A DNA stretch of 64,000 nucleotides from NCBI GenBank assembly GCA_964608965.1, contig CAZSPZ010000003.1, positions 48,925 through 112,924 of the forward strand, given 5' to 3'. The DNA comes from UBA10908 sp964608965 (GTDB taxonomy: Bacteria > Bacillota > Clostridia > Peptostreptococcales > Anaerovoracaceae). Below are positions 1 through 7,066 of this stretch, piece after piece (position 1 is the first letter of the stretch; each line of letters starts with the position of its first letter). A program made the translations under genes and the position numbers. The notes under the pieces are model-generated. The model did not search any database. It was not told the origin of the DNA and saw only the letters and a list, made by a program, of their open reading frames with translations.

Positions 1-288
1 TTTTGATATTGCGAAGGCTTCTTCTTCGACGGACGCGTTTAAAAGTCTAAACCCTTCCGGCCGCGATATTGACAATTTTGTACGAAATGTTTTCTTTTTC
101 GCTTTAGTAGTCCTTTTTTTGGATCTGCTTTTTTCTCGCAGATCATGCACACGCTCCGGAACAGGATCATCCGTCATTTCTTCCATTTTCTTGCCCTTGT
201 ATTCCTCTGAATGCTGCCGTACAAGGTGAGCGTTAAATGCCCGGCGGTCTTTATCTGAAAACACTTTTCCGCAAAGCTTACATTTCAC
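1..288 (-). CDS. C2H2 zinc-finger-like small protein, cut by left edge
   Basis: Ninety-six codons are visible with no stop before the window edge. With GTG at 288 as residue 1, Cys3, Cys6, His21 and His26 form a C-x2-C-x14-H-x4-H pattern with Phe10 and Phe18 at core positions, as in a classical zinc finger. A Lys/Arg-rich stretch follows (about residues 48-70), which suits nucleic-acid binding. GTG at 288 is preferred over GTG at 297 because AAAGGTGG lies about 8 bases ahead of it. The start overlaps the end of the upstream small membrane-protein gene, so the two are probably translationally coupled. C2H2 fingers are uncommon in bacteria and are mostly seen on mobile elements or in regulators. 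The function is not known and the C-terminus is unseen. Confidence 0.6.
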   Translation of the reverse strand, partial: MKCKLCGKVFSDKDRRAFNAHLVRQHSEEYKGKKMEEMTDDPVPERVHDLREKSRSKKRTTKAKKKTFRTKLSISRPEGFRLLNASVEEEAFAISK

Positions 289-481
289 CGTTTCCACCAC
301 CTTTTATACGCTGTAAAAAGCTTTGCAGTCCTATATTGCCAAGCTTCGCAAAAGCAGCATCGATGCTAACTTCTACCCTCTTTTTTGCAAATTTCAGTTG
401 AATATAGTTCTTGAAAATTTCAACTGCAATCTGCCCTGCAAATGCAGCTAATAGAAGAATAAAAACAATAAATCCACTCAT
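278..481 (-). CDS. Small single-pass membrane protein, unknown function
   Basis: This 67-residue protein has a hydrophobic N-terminal segment (about residues 3-25) followed by a basic, amphipathic tail that ends in a glycine-rich stretch. ATG at 481 is chosen because AAAGGAG lies 7 bases upstream. An in-frame TTG further up falls inside that ribosome-binding site and is unlikely to be used. The gene overlaps the start of the zinc-finger gene, which implies coupled expression. It lies directly downstream of the 482-967 hairpin-rich region. A holin-like or toxin-like role is conceivable from size and topology, but no family is recognised. Confidence 0.6.
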   Translation of the reverse strand: MSGFIVFILLLAAFAGQIAVEIFKNYIQLKFAKKRVEVSIDAAFAKLGNIGLQSFLQRIKGGGNGEM

Positions 482-967
482 AAAATCAACTCCTTTCAAA
501 AATTCGAATTTGCACTTTCCTTTTTTAAAAGGAAAAATGGCGAACTATTCCTTAAGCCTTTGGCTGTAGCTGTGTACGGCCTATGCGCCGCTACGCTTTG
601 CTTCGCGTCCCGCAGTGGCTTCACTTCGTTCAGCAACTACGGCCCATGTAGAATGGAACGTGTAAACGTTCTTCCTATTGCCCTTTAGGGCTTTGGGGCG
701 AAGCCCCACCCCTCGCAAAGAAGGTAAAAAAATTTAAACCGGGAAGCGCCCCCAAGGGTTCCAGCGCTGTGTCCCAGCACCCCCTGAAATCCCTTGGCGC
801 CACTCCGCACGGCTATTTGTTGTGGCGGAGCTGCCAACCGCCCTATTACACACTCCGAAGAGTGGAACGAGCGGTTGTCTGATGCATCAGGGACGCTGGC
901 CCTTCGTTTCTTTGGCGGGGAAACGAGCTTAAGACCCTTGCTATCTATTGAGTTGTAATGAGCTGTT
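482..967. other. Hairpin-rich noncoding region, candidate structured RNA
   Basis: No convincing gene is present in these 486 bases, and the region is visibly GC-richer than its flanks. It holds many short perfect stems: GAACGT/ACGTTC (656-671), GCCC/GGGC (680-691), GGGGC/GCCCC (695-707), GCGCCCCCAAGGG (746-758) pairing with CCCTTGGCGC (791-800), CAACCGC (835-841) pairing with GCGGTTG (871-877) around CACTC/GAGTG (851-864), the 12-base palindrome at 879-890, and CGTTTC/GAAACG (905-925). On the minus strand the 851-864 hairpin has a C(UUCG)G loop. That strand would lead into the small membrane-protein gene. It may be a standalone RNA, a long leader, or a mobile-element end. No named RNA family is recognised. 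Confidence 0.45.
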
Positions 968-1165
968 TTACGCTTGAATAATGACGTATGCGGTGATTGT
1001 GATCCCTCCGAAAGCCCCCATGGAACAAATGCTTTTAAGCCCTGGGAACGATGCCTTGAGGTTATTCAATGCTGCTTCGTATTCGTCAAGTGCCCCCACC
1101 CACTGAACGATGTAACGTCCGTTTGGATTTTCGATGTCGTTTAGATAAACTACTTCTTCTGGCAT
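968..1165 (-). CDS. Small protein of unknown function, paralogue A
   Basis: This 65-residue protein has a good ribosome-binding site (AAAGGAG, about 6 bases before ATG at 1165). The order of residues suggests a strand, a helix (around EYEAALNNL) and then two strands ending in an Ile/Thr/Val-rich segment. The same pattern and several matching residues occur in the next gene upstream, so the two look like diverged tandem copies. There is no signal peptide and no clear membrane segment. The family is not recognised. A loose resemblance to small sporulation-associated Cse60-like proteins is noted only as a possibility. Confidence 0.55.
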   Translation of the reverse strand: MPEEVVYLNDIENPNGRYIVQWVGALDEYEAALNNLKASFPGLKSICSMGAFGGITITAYVIIQA

Positions 1166-1210
1166 GGTTTACTCCTTTCTGAAATAACAAAAAGCACCAC
1201 CGGCAGCTGG

Positions 1211-1429
1211 CTAATTTACCGCTGCTAATGATGCTTTCTGTTCGGTTAATAATGGATCTATAGATTGAATTGTAACTTTAACGAGCGCGATAATGAGAAT
1301 CTTCTCACCGAGTGGAATGGCGTCGACGCGGACGAGATCAAACTCATGCAGGAATACGAGATCGTTAAGGTAGGTTTCTACTTCTTTGTCTGTAGATACG
1401 GTTTTGCAGAAATAATGCGATGATTTCAT
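1211..1429 (-). CDS. Small protein of unknown function, paralogue B
   Basis: This 72-residue protein starts at ATG 1429 behind a purine-rich ribosome-binding site (GGGAAAGAGGAAG). It lies 45 bases upstream of paralogue A on the same strand, so the two are probably co-transcribed. Its core (HYFCKTV, then an acidic helix with ETYLNDL, then LVRVDAIPLGEKILIIALVKV in strand-like order) aligns by eye with the core of paralogue A. An extra polar tail of about 20 residues follows. No catalytic motif is visible and no family is recognised. Confidence 0.55.
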   Translation of the reverse strand: MKSSHYFCKTVSTDKEVETYLNDLVFLHEFDLVRVDAIPLGEKILIIALVKVTIQSIDPLLTEQKASLAAVN

Positions 1430-1467
1430 AGGCTTCCTCTTTCCCTTGAAAGCCTAAAATCATAAAA

Positions 1468-1493
1468 AAATGATGATAGCTAAATCATCATTT
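1468..1493. repeat. Perfect AT-rich inverted repeat upstream of paralogue B
   Basis: Two 10-base arms (AAATGATGAT and ATCATCATTT) flank a 6-base spacer, 38 bases ahead of the 1211-1429 gene. The element could be an operator or part of a leader hairpin. It has no GC-rich stem, so it is a poor intrinsic terminator. Confidence 0.5.
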
Positions 1494-1580
1494 AATCTGA
1501 AGTATTCCTTTTAACTGTTCATTTCGTTGATATTTTAGGAATAGTTATGCTTCTTCCCTTCAGCCTGTCAACGTAAAAAT

Positions 1581-1605
1581 AAAGCCCTCGGACTACGAGG
1601 GCTTT
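1581..1605 (-). terminator. Terminator of the molybdoenzyme operon
   Basis: A 10-base-pair stem (AAAGCCCTCG/CGAGGGCTTT) with a 5-base loop is followed on the minus strand by a T-rich tract (ATTTTT). It lies 20 bases after the stop of the molybdopterin oxidoreductase gene. The A-tract on the other side would also let it act on the plus strand. Confidence 0.8.
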
Positions 1606-1625
1606 TATCTTATAAGAGTACTTCT

Positions 1626-4433
1626 CTATTCGTACTTTCTGATTTGAACTAAATTGGAATGCTGCGGATTACCTTTGGCTACGGGTGTGGGTTTATGCGT
1701 CAGCGTAAGAACGTTGATGCTGCCTCTGATATCGACGCCTTTGTCATCGGGGGTATACCACCCTCCCTGACTCATTGCGCAGGCTCCTTTTACAATTCGA
1801 TCGGTCACTCTTGCAGGTATTCTGACAACGCCGCGATCGTTAAAGATTTCTACAAGTTCGCCATCTGCAATAGAACGTTCTTTAGCATCCGCAGGATGAA
1901 TCCATATAGCAGGCGGATCTAACTCGTCCATTAACTTATTTTGATCATGGATGGAGTGACAGCGCCGTTTTGTATGATATCCTATCATTTGCAACGGATA
2001 TTTTTCTTTTAAAGGATCTTCGGGACCTTCCACCGTCTTAAAATAGATCGGAACGCCTCCTATTTCTTCGGGATTATCCAAATCATATAATCGTTTGGAA
2101 AATATCTCTATTTTTCCGGAAGGAGTATCAAAAGGTATTCCTTTTTCGATATTATCGCGGAAGGGAACAATACATTCGTTTTCCTTATACATGTGACCCC
2201 CTACCCTCTTGAATTCTTCCCATTCGGGAAGCTCTTTTTCTTTTAAGCGAAGCTCTTCATAAATTCGTTTGCTCCAGCCGTCAGCGGTTTCGTTGCCTTC
2301 TGTAAATTCATCGTATAGATCTAAATGCCGTGCAATTTCTTTAATCCAATTGTATTCATACAATGAACCAAAGACAGGTTCGGTCGACTTATCGCAATAT
2401 AAGATGTAATCGTCCGTAGCCCATACGCTGGGGAGTGTTGCGTTTTCAAAAAGCGATGGTGCAGGCAAAAGCAAGTCTGCCCAGCGCGCTGTGGGTGTCA
2501 TAAATAAATCTGAAACAACAATCATTTCGCACTTGGATGTATCGCTCAAAATGCGTTTGGTGTCGTTGATGTTGGAATGTTGATTAATCAGTATGTTGCT
2601 GGCAAGACTGAACAGGAGCTTAATGCCGCAAGGCAGTTTTTCCATGTTTTTCAGGCCATCTTCGCGCGGCGTCATCGTTTCTGGCTTATCAATTGCTTTG
2701 GACCACATAAAAGCTGGAATCTGGCCCTTAAACGGGTTTTCCGGCTTATATATTTCCGGTGCTTCTTCGTGGCCTTGCGGCGTAACAGAACCGGAAGCGC
2801 CCCCTCCGGATATACCCACGTTGCCGGTCATCGCACACAGTGCAATCGTTGCCCGAATGGCATTTTCTCCGCCGGACGTTCTTTGGACCCCAAGTCCAGG
2901 CAAAATGCACGCCGGCTTTGTGGTCGCGTATTCCACGGCAAGTTTTTCAATGACGTCTGCCGGAACCCCGGATATTTTTTCCGCCCATACAGGAGTTTTC
3001 TTGATCCCATCTTTTAAGCCGAATAAGTATGCGTGGTAGCTTTCTCCGGCGGGAACCCCTTCCGGCATATGTTCTTCGTCAAAACCTACGCAGAACTTGT
3101 CCATATATGCCTGATTTTGGAGTTTCTTGTCATAAATAACATACGCCATAGCATTCGCCAAGGCCGTATCGCTTCCCGGTTTAAGTGCAATCCACTGATC
3201 CGCCATGGAAACAGCGGTTTCACTTTGCCTTGGGTCGATGACGATGATTTTTACACCTTTTTCTTTGGCTTTCATCAAATAGTAATTTCTGAACGGTCCG
3301 ATAATGGTTTCAGCGGTGTTATGCCCCCACATGATGATCAGCTTAGAATTCAAAACATCGGAAACATGGCTTGTGCTGCGCAAATCGCCTAAAACATAAG
3401 GTGTAATATAATTCGTGCAAGCACTGCTATAGGAATTATAATGCATTAACCAGCCGCCTTGTATTGAAAGCAGGCGTTTAATACAATGATCCGGCCGTGT
3501 TACGCTACATATTCCTGTACCATAAATGACATACCTGGACGAAGGTCCATACAACTCGAATGTTTCCTTCATTTTATCTGCGATTTCTTTTTGTGCCTGT
3601 TCCCACGTTATTCTCTCAAATTTTCCTTCGCCGCGATTGCCTCTGCGCTTCATCGGATAACGAAGCCTTCTGGACGTCAAAAAGGTATGTCTATATCCCC
3701 TGCCTCTTGGACATGCTCTTAATTGTATGCCTTCTTTACTTGTATCCGAAGAAAGATTTAAGACGCAGCCTTCCTGAACAGTGCTCTCCAGCTTGCAATT
3801 TCCACCGCAATTATTAATGCCGGAGCTTCTGACAATCTTTACAGGCTCAAGAGCGATTTCATCTTCTTTCACCCATGTCGCACTGTCAAATTCGGCAGAC
3901 ATTTTTTCGGCTTCAGCTAGTTCGCTTGCTTTTCCTGCAACAAATTCTTTTAATTTTTTGCAGATGAAAAGAATTTCCTTTTGATCCGTATAATTCTGTA
4001 ATGCTTTACATAATTCTTTTACGGTATCCAAAGTGAAGTTGTTGATAAATGTTTCAATGGCATCTGTATATTTACCGGGCTCATTTTCCTCGCAACGGCA
4101 TAAATATTCGATGAACCTTAACTGCTCTCCGATAAAATCAGCAGGATTTCCATCCATAATAATCTGCTTATAGCCATACTTTTTATAGAATTTAATCACT
4201 TCTAAAGTGGTTTCATCCAAAAGGATATCACCCCTTCCCTTGCAGGCGGAGGCCCAGAGTGGAACATAGATGTTCGCATCGGTTCCTTTGAAGAAGTCAT
4301 CGTATTCCTGCTGCGAAATTGTACTCTTTATGCCGTACGCTTCGCTCAGCTTCTTCCATGATTCCAAATCCTCAAAAAAAGAGCGTAAAATATGTGCGTG
4401 GCACAAAAAAGATTTACTGTTTTTTAATTTCAT
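1626..4433 (-). CDS. Molybdopterin oxidoreductase fused to TorD-like chaperone
   Basis: The product has 935 residues. Residues about 5-165 resemble the TorD/DmsD/NarJ chaperone family, including the NPADFIGEQLRFIEYL motif at 96-111. From about residue 198 it is a DMSO-reductase-type catalytic subunit. This part has the N-terminal Fe-S region with Cys209, Cys213 and Cys241, the RACPRGRGYR motif, a likely Ser molybdenum ligand near residue 336 (SYSSAC), and a C-terminal molybdopterin-dinucleotide-binding domain. The usual first cluster cysteine is replaced by Ile206. There is no twin-arginine signal, so it should act in the cytoplasm, reducing an S- or N-oxide or another small acceptor; the substrate cannot be read from sequence. 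It abuts the flavoprotein stop codon directly. Confidence 0.85.
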   Translation of the reverse strand: MKLKNSKSFLCHAHILRSFFEDLESWKKLSEAYGIKSTISQQEYDDFFKGTDANIYVPLWASACKGRGDILLDETTLEVIKFYKKYGYKQIIMDGNPADFIGEQLRFIEYLCRCEENEPGKYTDAIETFINNFTLDTVKELCKALQNYTDQKEILFICKKLKEFVAGKASELAEAEKMSAEFDSATWVKEDEIALEPVKIVRSSGINNCGGNCKLESTVQEGCVLNLSSDTSKEGIQLRACPRGRGYRHTFLTSRRLRYPMKRRGNRGEGKFERITWEQAQKEIADKMKETFELYGPSSRYVIYGTGICSVTRPDHCIKRLLSIQGGWLMHYNSYSSACTNYITPYVLGDLRSTSHVSDVLNSKLIIMWGHNTAETIIGPFRNYYLMKAKEKGVKIIVIDPRQSETAVSMADQWIALKPGSDTALANAMAYVIYDKKLQNQAYMDKFCVGFDEEHMPEGVPAGESYHAYLFGLKDGIKKTPVWAEKISGVPADVIEKLAVEYATTKPACILPGLGVQRTSGGENAIRATIALCAMTGNVGISGGGASGSVTPQGHEEAPEIYKPENPFKGQIPAFMWSKAIDKPETMTPREDGLKNMEKLPCGIKLLFSLASNILINQHSNINDTKRILSDTSKCEMIVVSDLFMTPTARWADLLLPAPSLFENATLPSVWATDDYILYCDKSTEPVFGSLYEYNWIKEIARHLDLYDEFTEGNETADGWSKRIYEELRLKEKELPEWEEFKRVGGHMYKENECIVPFRDNIEKGIPFDTPSGKIEIFSKRLYDLDNPEEIGGVPIYFKTVEGPEDPLKEKYPLQMIGYHTKRRCHSIHDQNKLMDELDPPAIWIHPADAKERSIADGELVEIFNDRGVVRIPARVTDRIVKGACAMSQGGWYTPDDKGVDIRGSINVLTLTHKPTPVAKGNPQHSNLVQIRKYE

Positions 4434-5633
4434 CTATTTTTCCTCCTTTTTATTAATTCCCAATATTTCCTCTTTCAATTCCTGCATTCTGGCTAAATTA
4501 CCTACAATGGTGGCACCTACCAACTTACCGTCCACATAGAATCTCTTCTCGAAAGATTTTAAGAAATTGGGATTGACTCCATAAAGAGATGGCGCCATAT
4601 TGTCAATAATTTCAGTCGTATAGTTCAATTCCGGTCTTTTCCAGGTGTCTCCGGCTGCAAATATCGAGATTTCTTCGGTGTTCAGCACCATCGAGGAATC
4701 GACAATTCCCAAATCGGCATGACCGCCCGCGGCATTGATACCCGCTGCCTTACCTTGCTGCGTGGCTTGAGACCAAAGCGCATAATTTGCTCCGTTATAT
4801 TGACAGCAGTCGCCACACGCATAGACGTCTATAGCCGATGTTTCAGCTTTTTCGTTGATAATGACCGCCTTGTCGCATTCGATTCCGGCGTCTGCCGCAA
4901 TTTTGGTATTTGCCCTTACTCCTGCAGATACCACGACAAAATCCGCCGGAAAAACTCTTCCGTCCGCGAGCTTTACAGCCTCCACCCTTCCGTTTCCTGC
5001 AATTTCTTCTACATTAACCGCAGTATGAATGGCAAACGATTGAATTGTTTTTTGTAAAATATTAGCCGTTTCATCATCTAAAAGTCTTGGCATCAACATA
5101 GGCAACGCTTCTAAAACCACAACTTTTATTCCGTATCGTGCAATTTCAAATGCAGCTTCGAGGCCTATCACACCGCCGCCTATTACAACCGCATTTTTCG
5201 CATCCACACAGAGCCGCTTTAAATTATATATATCCTCGTATGTTCTTATAGAAGTTACTTCCGCTTTGTCCGAACCTTTGATCGGCGGAATAAAATTATA
5301 TGCGCCAAGGGCATAAATGCACTTTTCGTATACGATTTCATTTTCTCCGCATAAGATGGATTTTGTGCTGACATCCAATTTATCGATGACCGTATTGAGC
5401 ATGACATCGATATTTTGATCTTCGTACCATGCCTGCGGATAAAGAATCGTATTTTTTAAATCGTAAGAGCGAAGAGGTGTTTTCGTCAAAAGAGGCCTTG
5501 AATAAGTAAGAGAGTTCTCCTGGGAAATCATTAAAACACTTCCTGACTTATCGATTTCTCTCACAGATTTGGCAGCAATGAAACCGGCGTTGCCGTTTCC
5601 CATAATAACATATTTATAAGGCTTCTTATTCAT
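4434..5633 (-). CDS. NAD(P)H-type FAD oxidoreductase of the molybdoenzyme operon
   Basis: This 399-residue pyridine-nucleotide-disulfide-type flavoprotein has an N-terminal FAD-binding GNGNAG (about residue 12), a central NAD(P)-binding GGGVIG (about residue 153) and a C-terminal FAD motif ACGD. It resembles NADH oxidases and rubredoxin reductases and has no redox-active CxxxxC pair, so it probably passes hydride-derived electrons to an iron-sulfur partner. It overlaps the ferredoxin gene by 8 bases and its stop touches the ATG of the molybdoenzyme. The likely electron path is NAD(P)H to FAD to the DmsB-like protein to molybdenum. The partnership is inferred from the operon alone. Confidence 0.85.
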   Translation of the reverse strand: MNKKPYKYVIMGNGNAGFIAAKSVREIDKSGSVLMISQENSLTYSRPLLTKTPLRSYDLKNTILYPQAWYEDQNIDVMLNTVIDKLDVSTKSILCGENEIVYEKCIYALGAYNFIPPIKGSDKAEVTSIRTYEDIYNLKRLCVDAKNAVVIGGGVIGLEAAFEIARYGIKVVVLEALPMLMPRLLDDETANILQKTIQSFAIHTAVNVEEIAGNGRVEAVKLADGRVFPADFVVVSAGVRANTKIAADAGIECDKAVIINEKAETSAIDVYACGDCCQYNGANYALWSQATQQGKAAGINAAGGHADLGIVDSSMVLNTEEISIFAAGDTWKRPELNYTTEIIDNMAPSLYGVNPNFLKSFEKRFYVDGKLVGATIVGNLARMQELKEEILGINKKEEK

Positions 5634-6195
5634 TGCACTTTTCTCCTTTTTGAACGGATTTTGGTAGCTTTATGGTTAAGGAAGGTTTTGTCATGTCCGC
5701 ATTCGGAAGAACTGAAATTGCATTCAAGGAAGTGCCGTATTCCTTTTGCAGTTCATCTAAATCGCCGAATTTCAGAGATCTGGTAGGACATGCCCCGACA
5801 CAAGCCACTTCTTTCCCTTGCGCCCGAAGATCTGCGCAACCGTCACACTTTTGCCCCATTCCTTTTGTTTTGCTAAACGAAATGGATCCATACGGACAAT
5901 TCCATAAGCAGGAACCGCAACCTATACATAGCCCATCATCGTGAACAATCGTGCCGTCTTCCGCTTTGTGCATGGCGCCGGTTGTACACGCATCTACGCA
6001 GCGCGGTTCATCGCAATGATTGCACGCGCCTGAAAAGTGATGGTAAGAAGATTTTCCGCCTTCGGTAAGAACGACGGTTTCTACCCTCCGGAAAAATTCT
6101 CCCGGCTGCAGTCCGTTTTTGTCTTTACATGCGACTTGGCAGGCTCCGCAACCAAGACACGTGTTCATGTTAAAATAGAAACCTAATTTGCCCAT
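5626..6195 (-). CDS. DmsB-like four-cluster ferredoxin subunit
   Basis: This 189-residue iron-sulfur protein has four cysteine groups in DmsB/NrfC order: CLGCGACQVAC (about 14-24), CNHCDEPRCVDAC (about 58-70), CIGCGSCLWNCP (about 90-101), and CDGC with CVGACP (about 117-137). These should bind four 4Fe-4S clusters that wire an electron donor to the molybdenum subunit. No DmsC/NrfD membrane anchor is present nearby. The flavoprotein next door is the probable donor. The start at 6195 has AGGAAGG about 8 bases ahead. Only 16 bases separate it from ruvX, so it may be read from the ruvX transcript. Confidence 0.88.
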   Translation of the reverse strand: MGKLGFYFNMNTCLGCGACQVACKDKNGLQPGEFFRRVETVVLTEGGKSSYHHFSGACNHCDEPRCVDACTTGAMHKAEDGTIVHDDGLCIGCGSCLWNCPYGSISFSKTKGMGQKCDGCADLRAQGKEVACVGACPTRSLKFGDLDELQKEYGTSLNAISVLPNADMTKPSLTIKLPKSVQKGEKCNE

Positions 6196-6211
6196 TATAT
6201 TTTCCTTCCTG

Positions 6212-6649
6212 TTATATATTCCTTGATTTCAATCCATCCATATAGCTTTGTAAAATAATGATGGCAGCCTGTTTGTCAATGACTTCTTTGCGCTTCTTTC
6301 TTGATACATCCGCTGATATCATGATGTCTTCTGCCATTTTCGTTGAAAAACGTTCATCATGAAGAACTACTTCTATAGATTCGCCTGTGCTTCTTAATTT
6401 GTTCTCAAGCATTTTAGCAAATTCCCTTACTTTTTCGGTTTGTATGCTGTCTTTGCCTGAAAGCATCAAAGGCAGACCGACGACAATGCCTGTACAGCCA
6501 TAATCTTTGGCCATGTCAATCACTTTGCCTGCATCTTTTCGAATGCCGACCCTTTGGAGCGTTAAAACTCCCTGAGCTGTCAACATCAATCCATCGCTCA
6601 CGGCTATGCCTATGGTCTTGTCTCCCACATCTAATCCTAAGTATTTCAA
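6212..6649 (-). CDS. ruvX: RuvX/YqgF pre-16S rRNA nuclease family
   Basis: This 145-residue RNase H-fold protein has the family signature near the N-terminus (LGLDVGDKTIGIAVSD, with catalytic Asp7), the VVGLPL segment (about 56-61), HDERFST (about 97-103) and the C-terminal DKQAAIIILQSYMD. The family processes the 5' end of 16S rRNA and was formerly proposed to resolve Holliday junctions. It lies next to ireB and alaS as in many Firmicutes. A terminator-like hairpin separates it from ireB, so partial read-through or an unseen own promoter must drive it. Confidence 0.93.
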   Translation of the reverse strand: MKYLGLDVGDKTIGIAVSDGLMLTAQGVLTLQRVGIRKDAGKVIDMAKDYGCTGIVVGLPLMLSGKDSIQTEKVREFAKMLENKLRSTGESIEVVLHDERFSTKMAEDIMISADVSRKKRKEVIDKQAAIIILQSYMDGLKSRNI

Positions 6650-6671
6650 TATGTCTCCTTGTGCTTAAAAT

Positions 6672-6708
6672 AACAAACAAGCGGACTTTCGCCCGCTGTC
6701 AGTTTGTT
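6672..6708 (-). terminator. Terminator or attenuator between ireB and ruvX
   Basis: On the minus strand AACAAAC pairs with GTTTGTT around an inner AGCGG/CCGCT stem, followed by ATTTT. It begins immediately after the ireB stop, so it would cut ireB transcripts or lower expression of ruvX and the redox operon. Confidence 0.6.
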
Positions 6709-6957
6709 TTACTTCTTTAGGAACGCTCTGAGTAGTTCTTCCACCAGATCGTCGCGCTCAATGTGGCGTATCAGGTTTCGCGCATTATTATGCCCTGTGA
6801 TGTAAGAAGGGTCTCCGGAGAGAATGTATCCCACCATTTGGTCGATTGCATTGTAACCTTTTTCATCCAACGCGTCGTAAACCGTTTTCAGAATTTCTTC
6901 TGTGGTCTTTTGCTCACCTTTTTCGGAGCTGTTAAAAAGTATGGTGTTCCTTTCCAT
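6709..6957 (-). CDS. ireB: IreB family regulatory phosphoprotein (UPF0297)
   Basis: This 82-residue protein has the family core (EEILKTVYDALDEKGYNAIDQMVGYILSGDP and ITGHNNARNLIRHIERDDL, read in segments). IreB in Enterococcus is a substrate of the Ser/Thr kinase IreK and modulates cephalosporin resistance. The start at 6957 is supported by AAAGGAGG 9 bases upstream; an upstream in-frame ATG has no such site. The gene order alaS-ireB-ruvX is conserved in Firmicutes. Confidence 0.93.
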   Translation of the reverse strand: MERNTILFNSSEKGEQKTTEEILKTVYDALDEKGYNAIDQMVGYILSGDPSYITGHNNARNLIRHIERDDLVEELLRAFLKK

Positions 6958-6997
6958 TGAAACCCGCCTCCTTTGATTCAAACTGATTCTAAATTGA

Positions 6998-7026
6998 ATT
7001 ATACAAGGATTCGGACGAACACACAA
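6998..7026 (-). promoter_or_regulatory. Sigma-A-type promoter of ireB
   Basis: TTGTGT (7021-7026) and TATAAT (6998-7003) are separated by 17 bases, about 40 bases upstream of the ireB start. ireB can therefore be expressed independently of alaS. Confidence 0.65.
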
Positions 7027-7066
7027 GCCCTTTGTTTGTTATTAATAATGTTGTAATAAACATAAA

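Noticed and set aside
879..890. Perfect 12-base palindrome as an attachment or integration site
   Set aside because: No integrase gene, direct repeat partner or tRNA end is visible, and it fits as one hairpin among many in this region.
2577..3039. Plus-strand frames of about 147 codons inside the molybdoenzyme gene
   Set aside because: They are antisense shadows without ribosome-binding sites; the minus-strand gene is conserved across the whole span.
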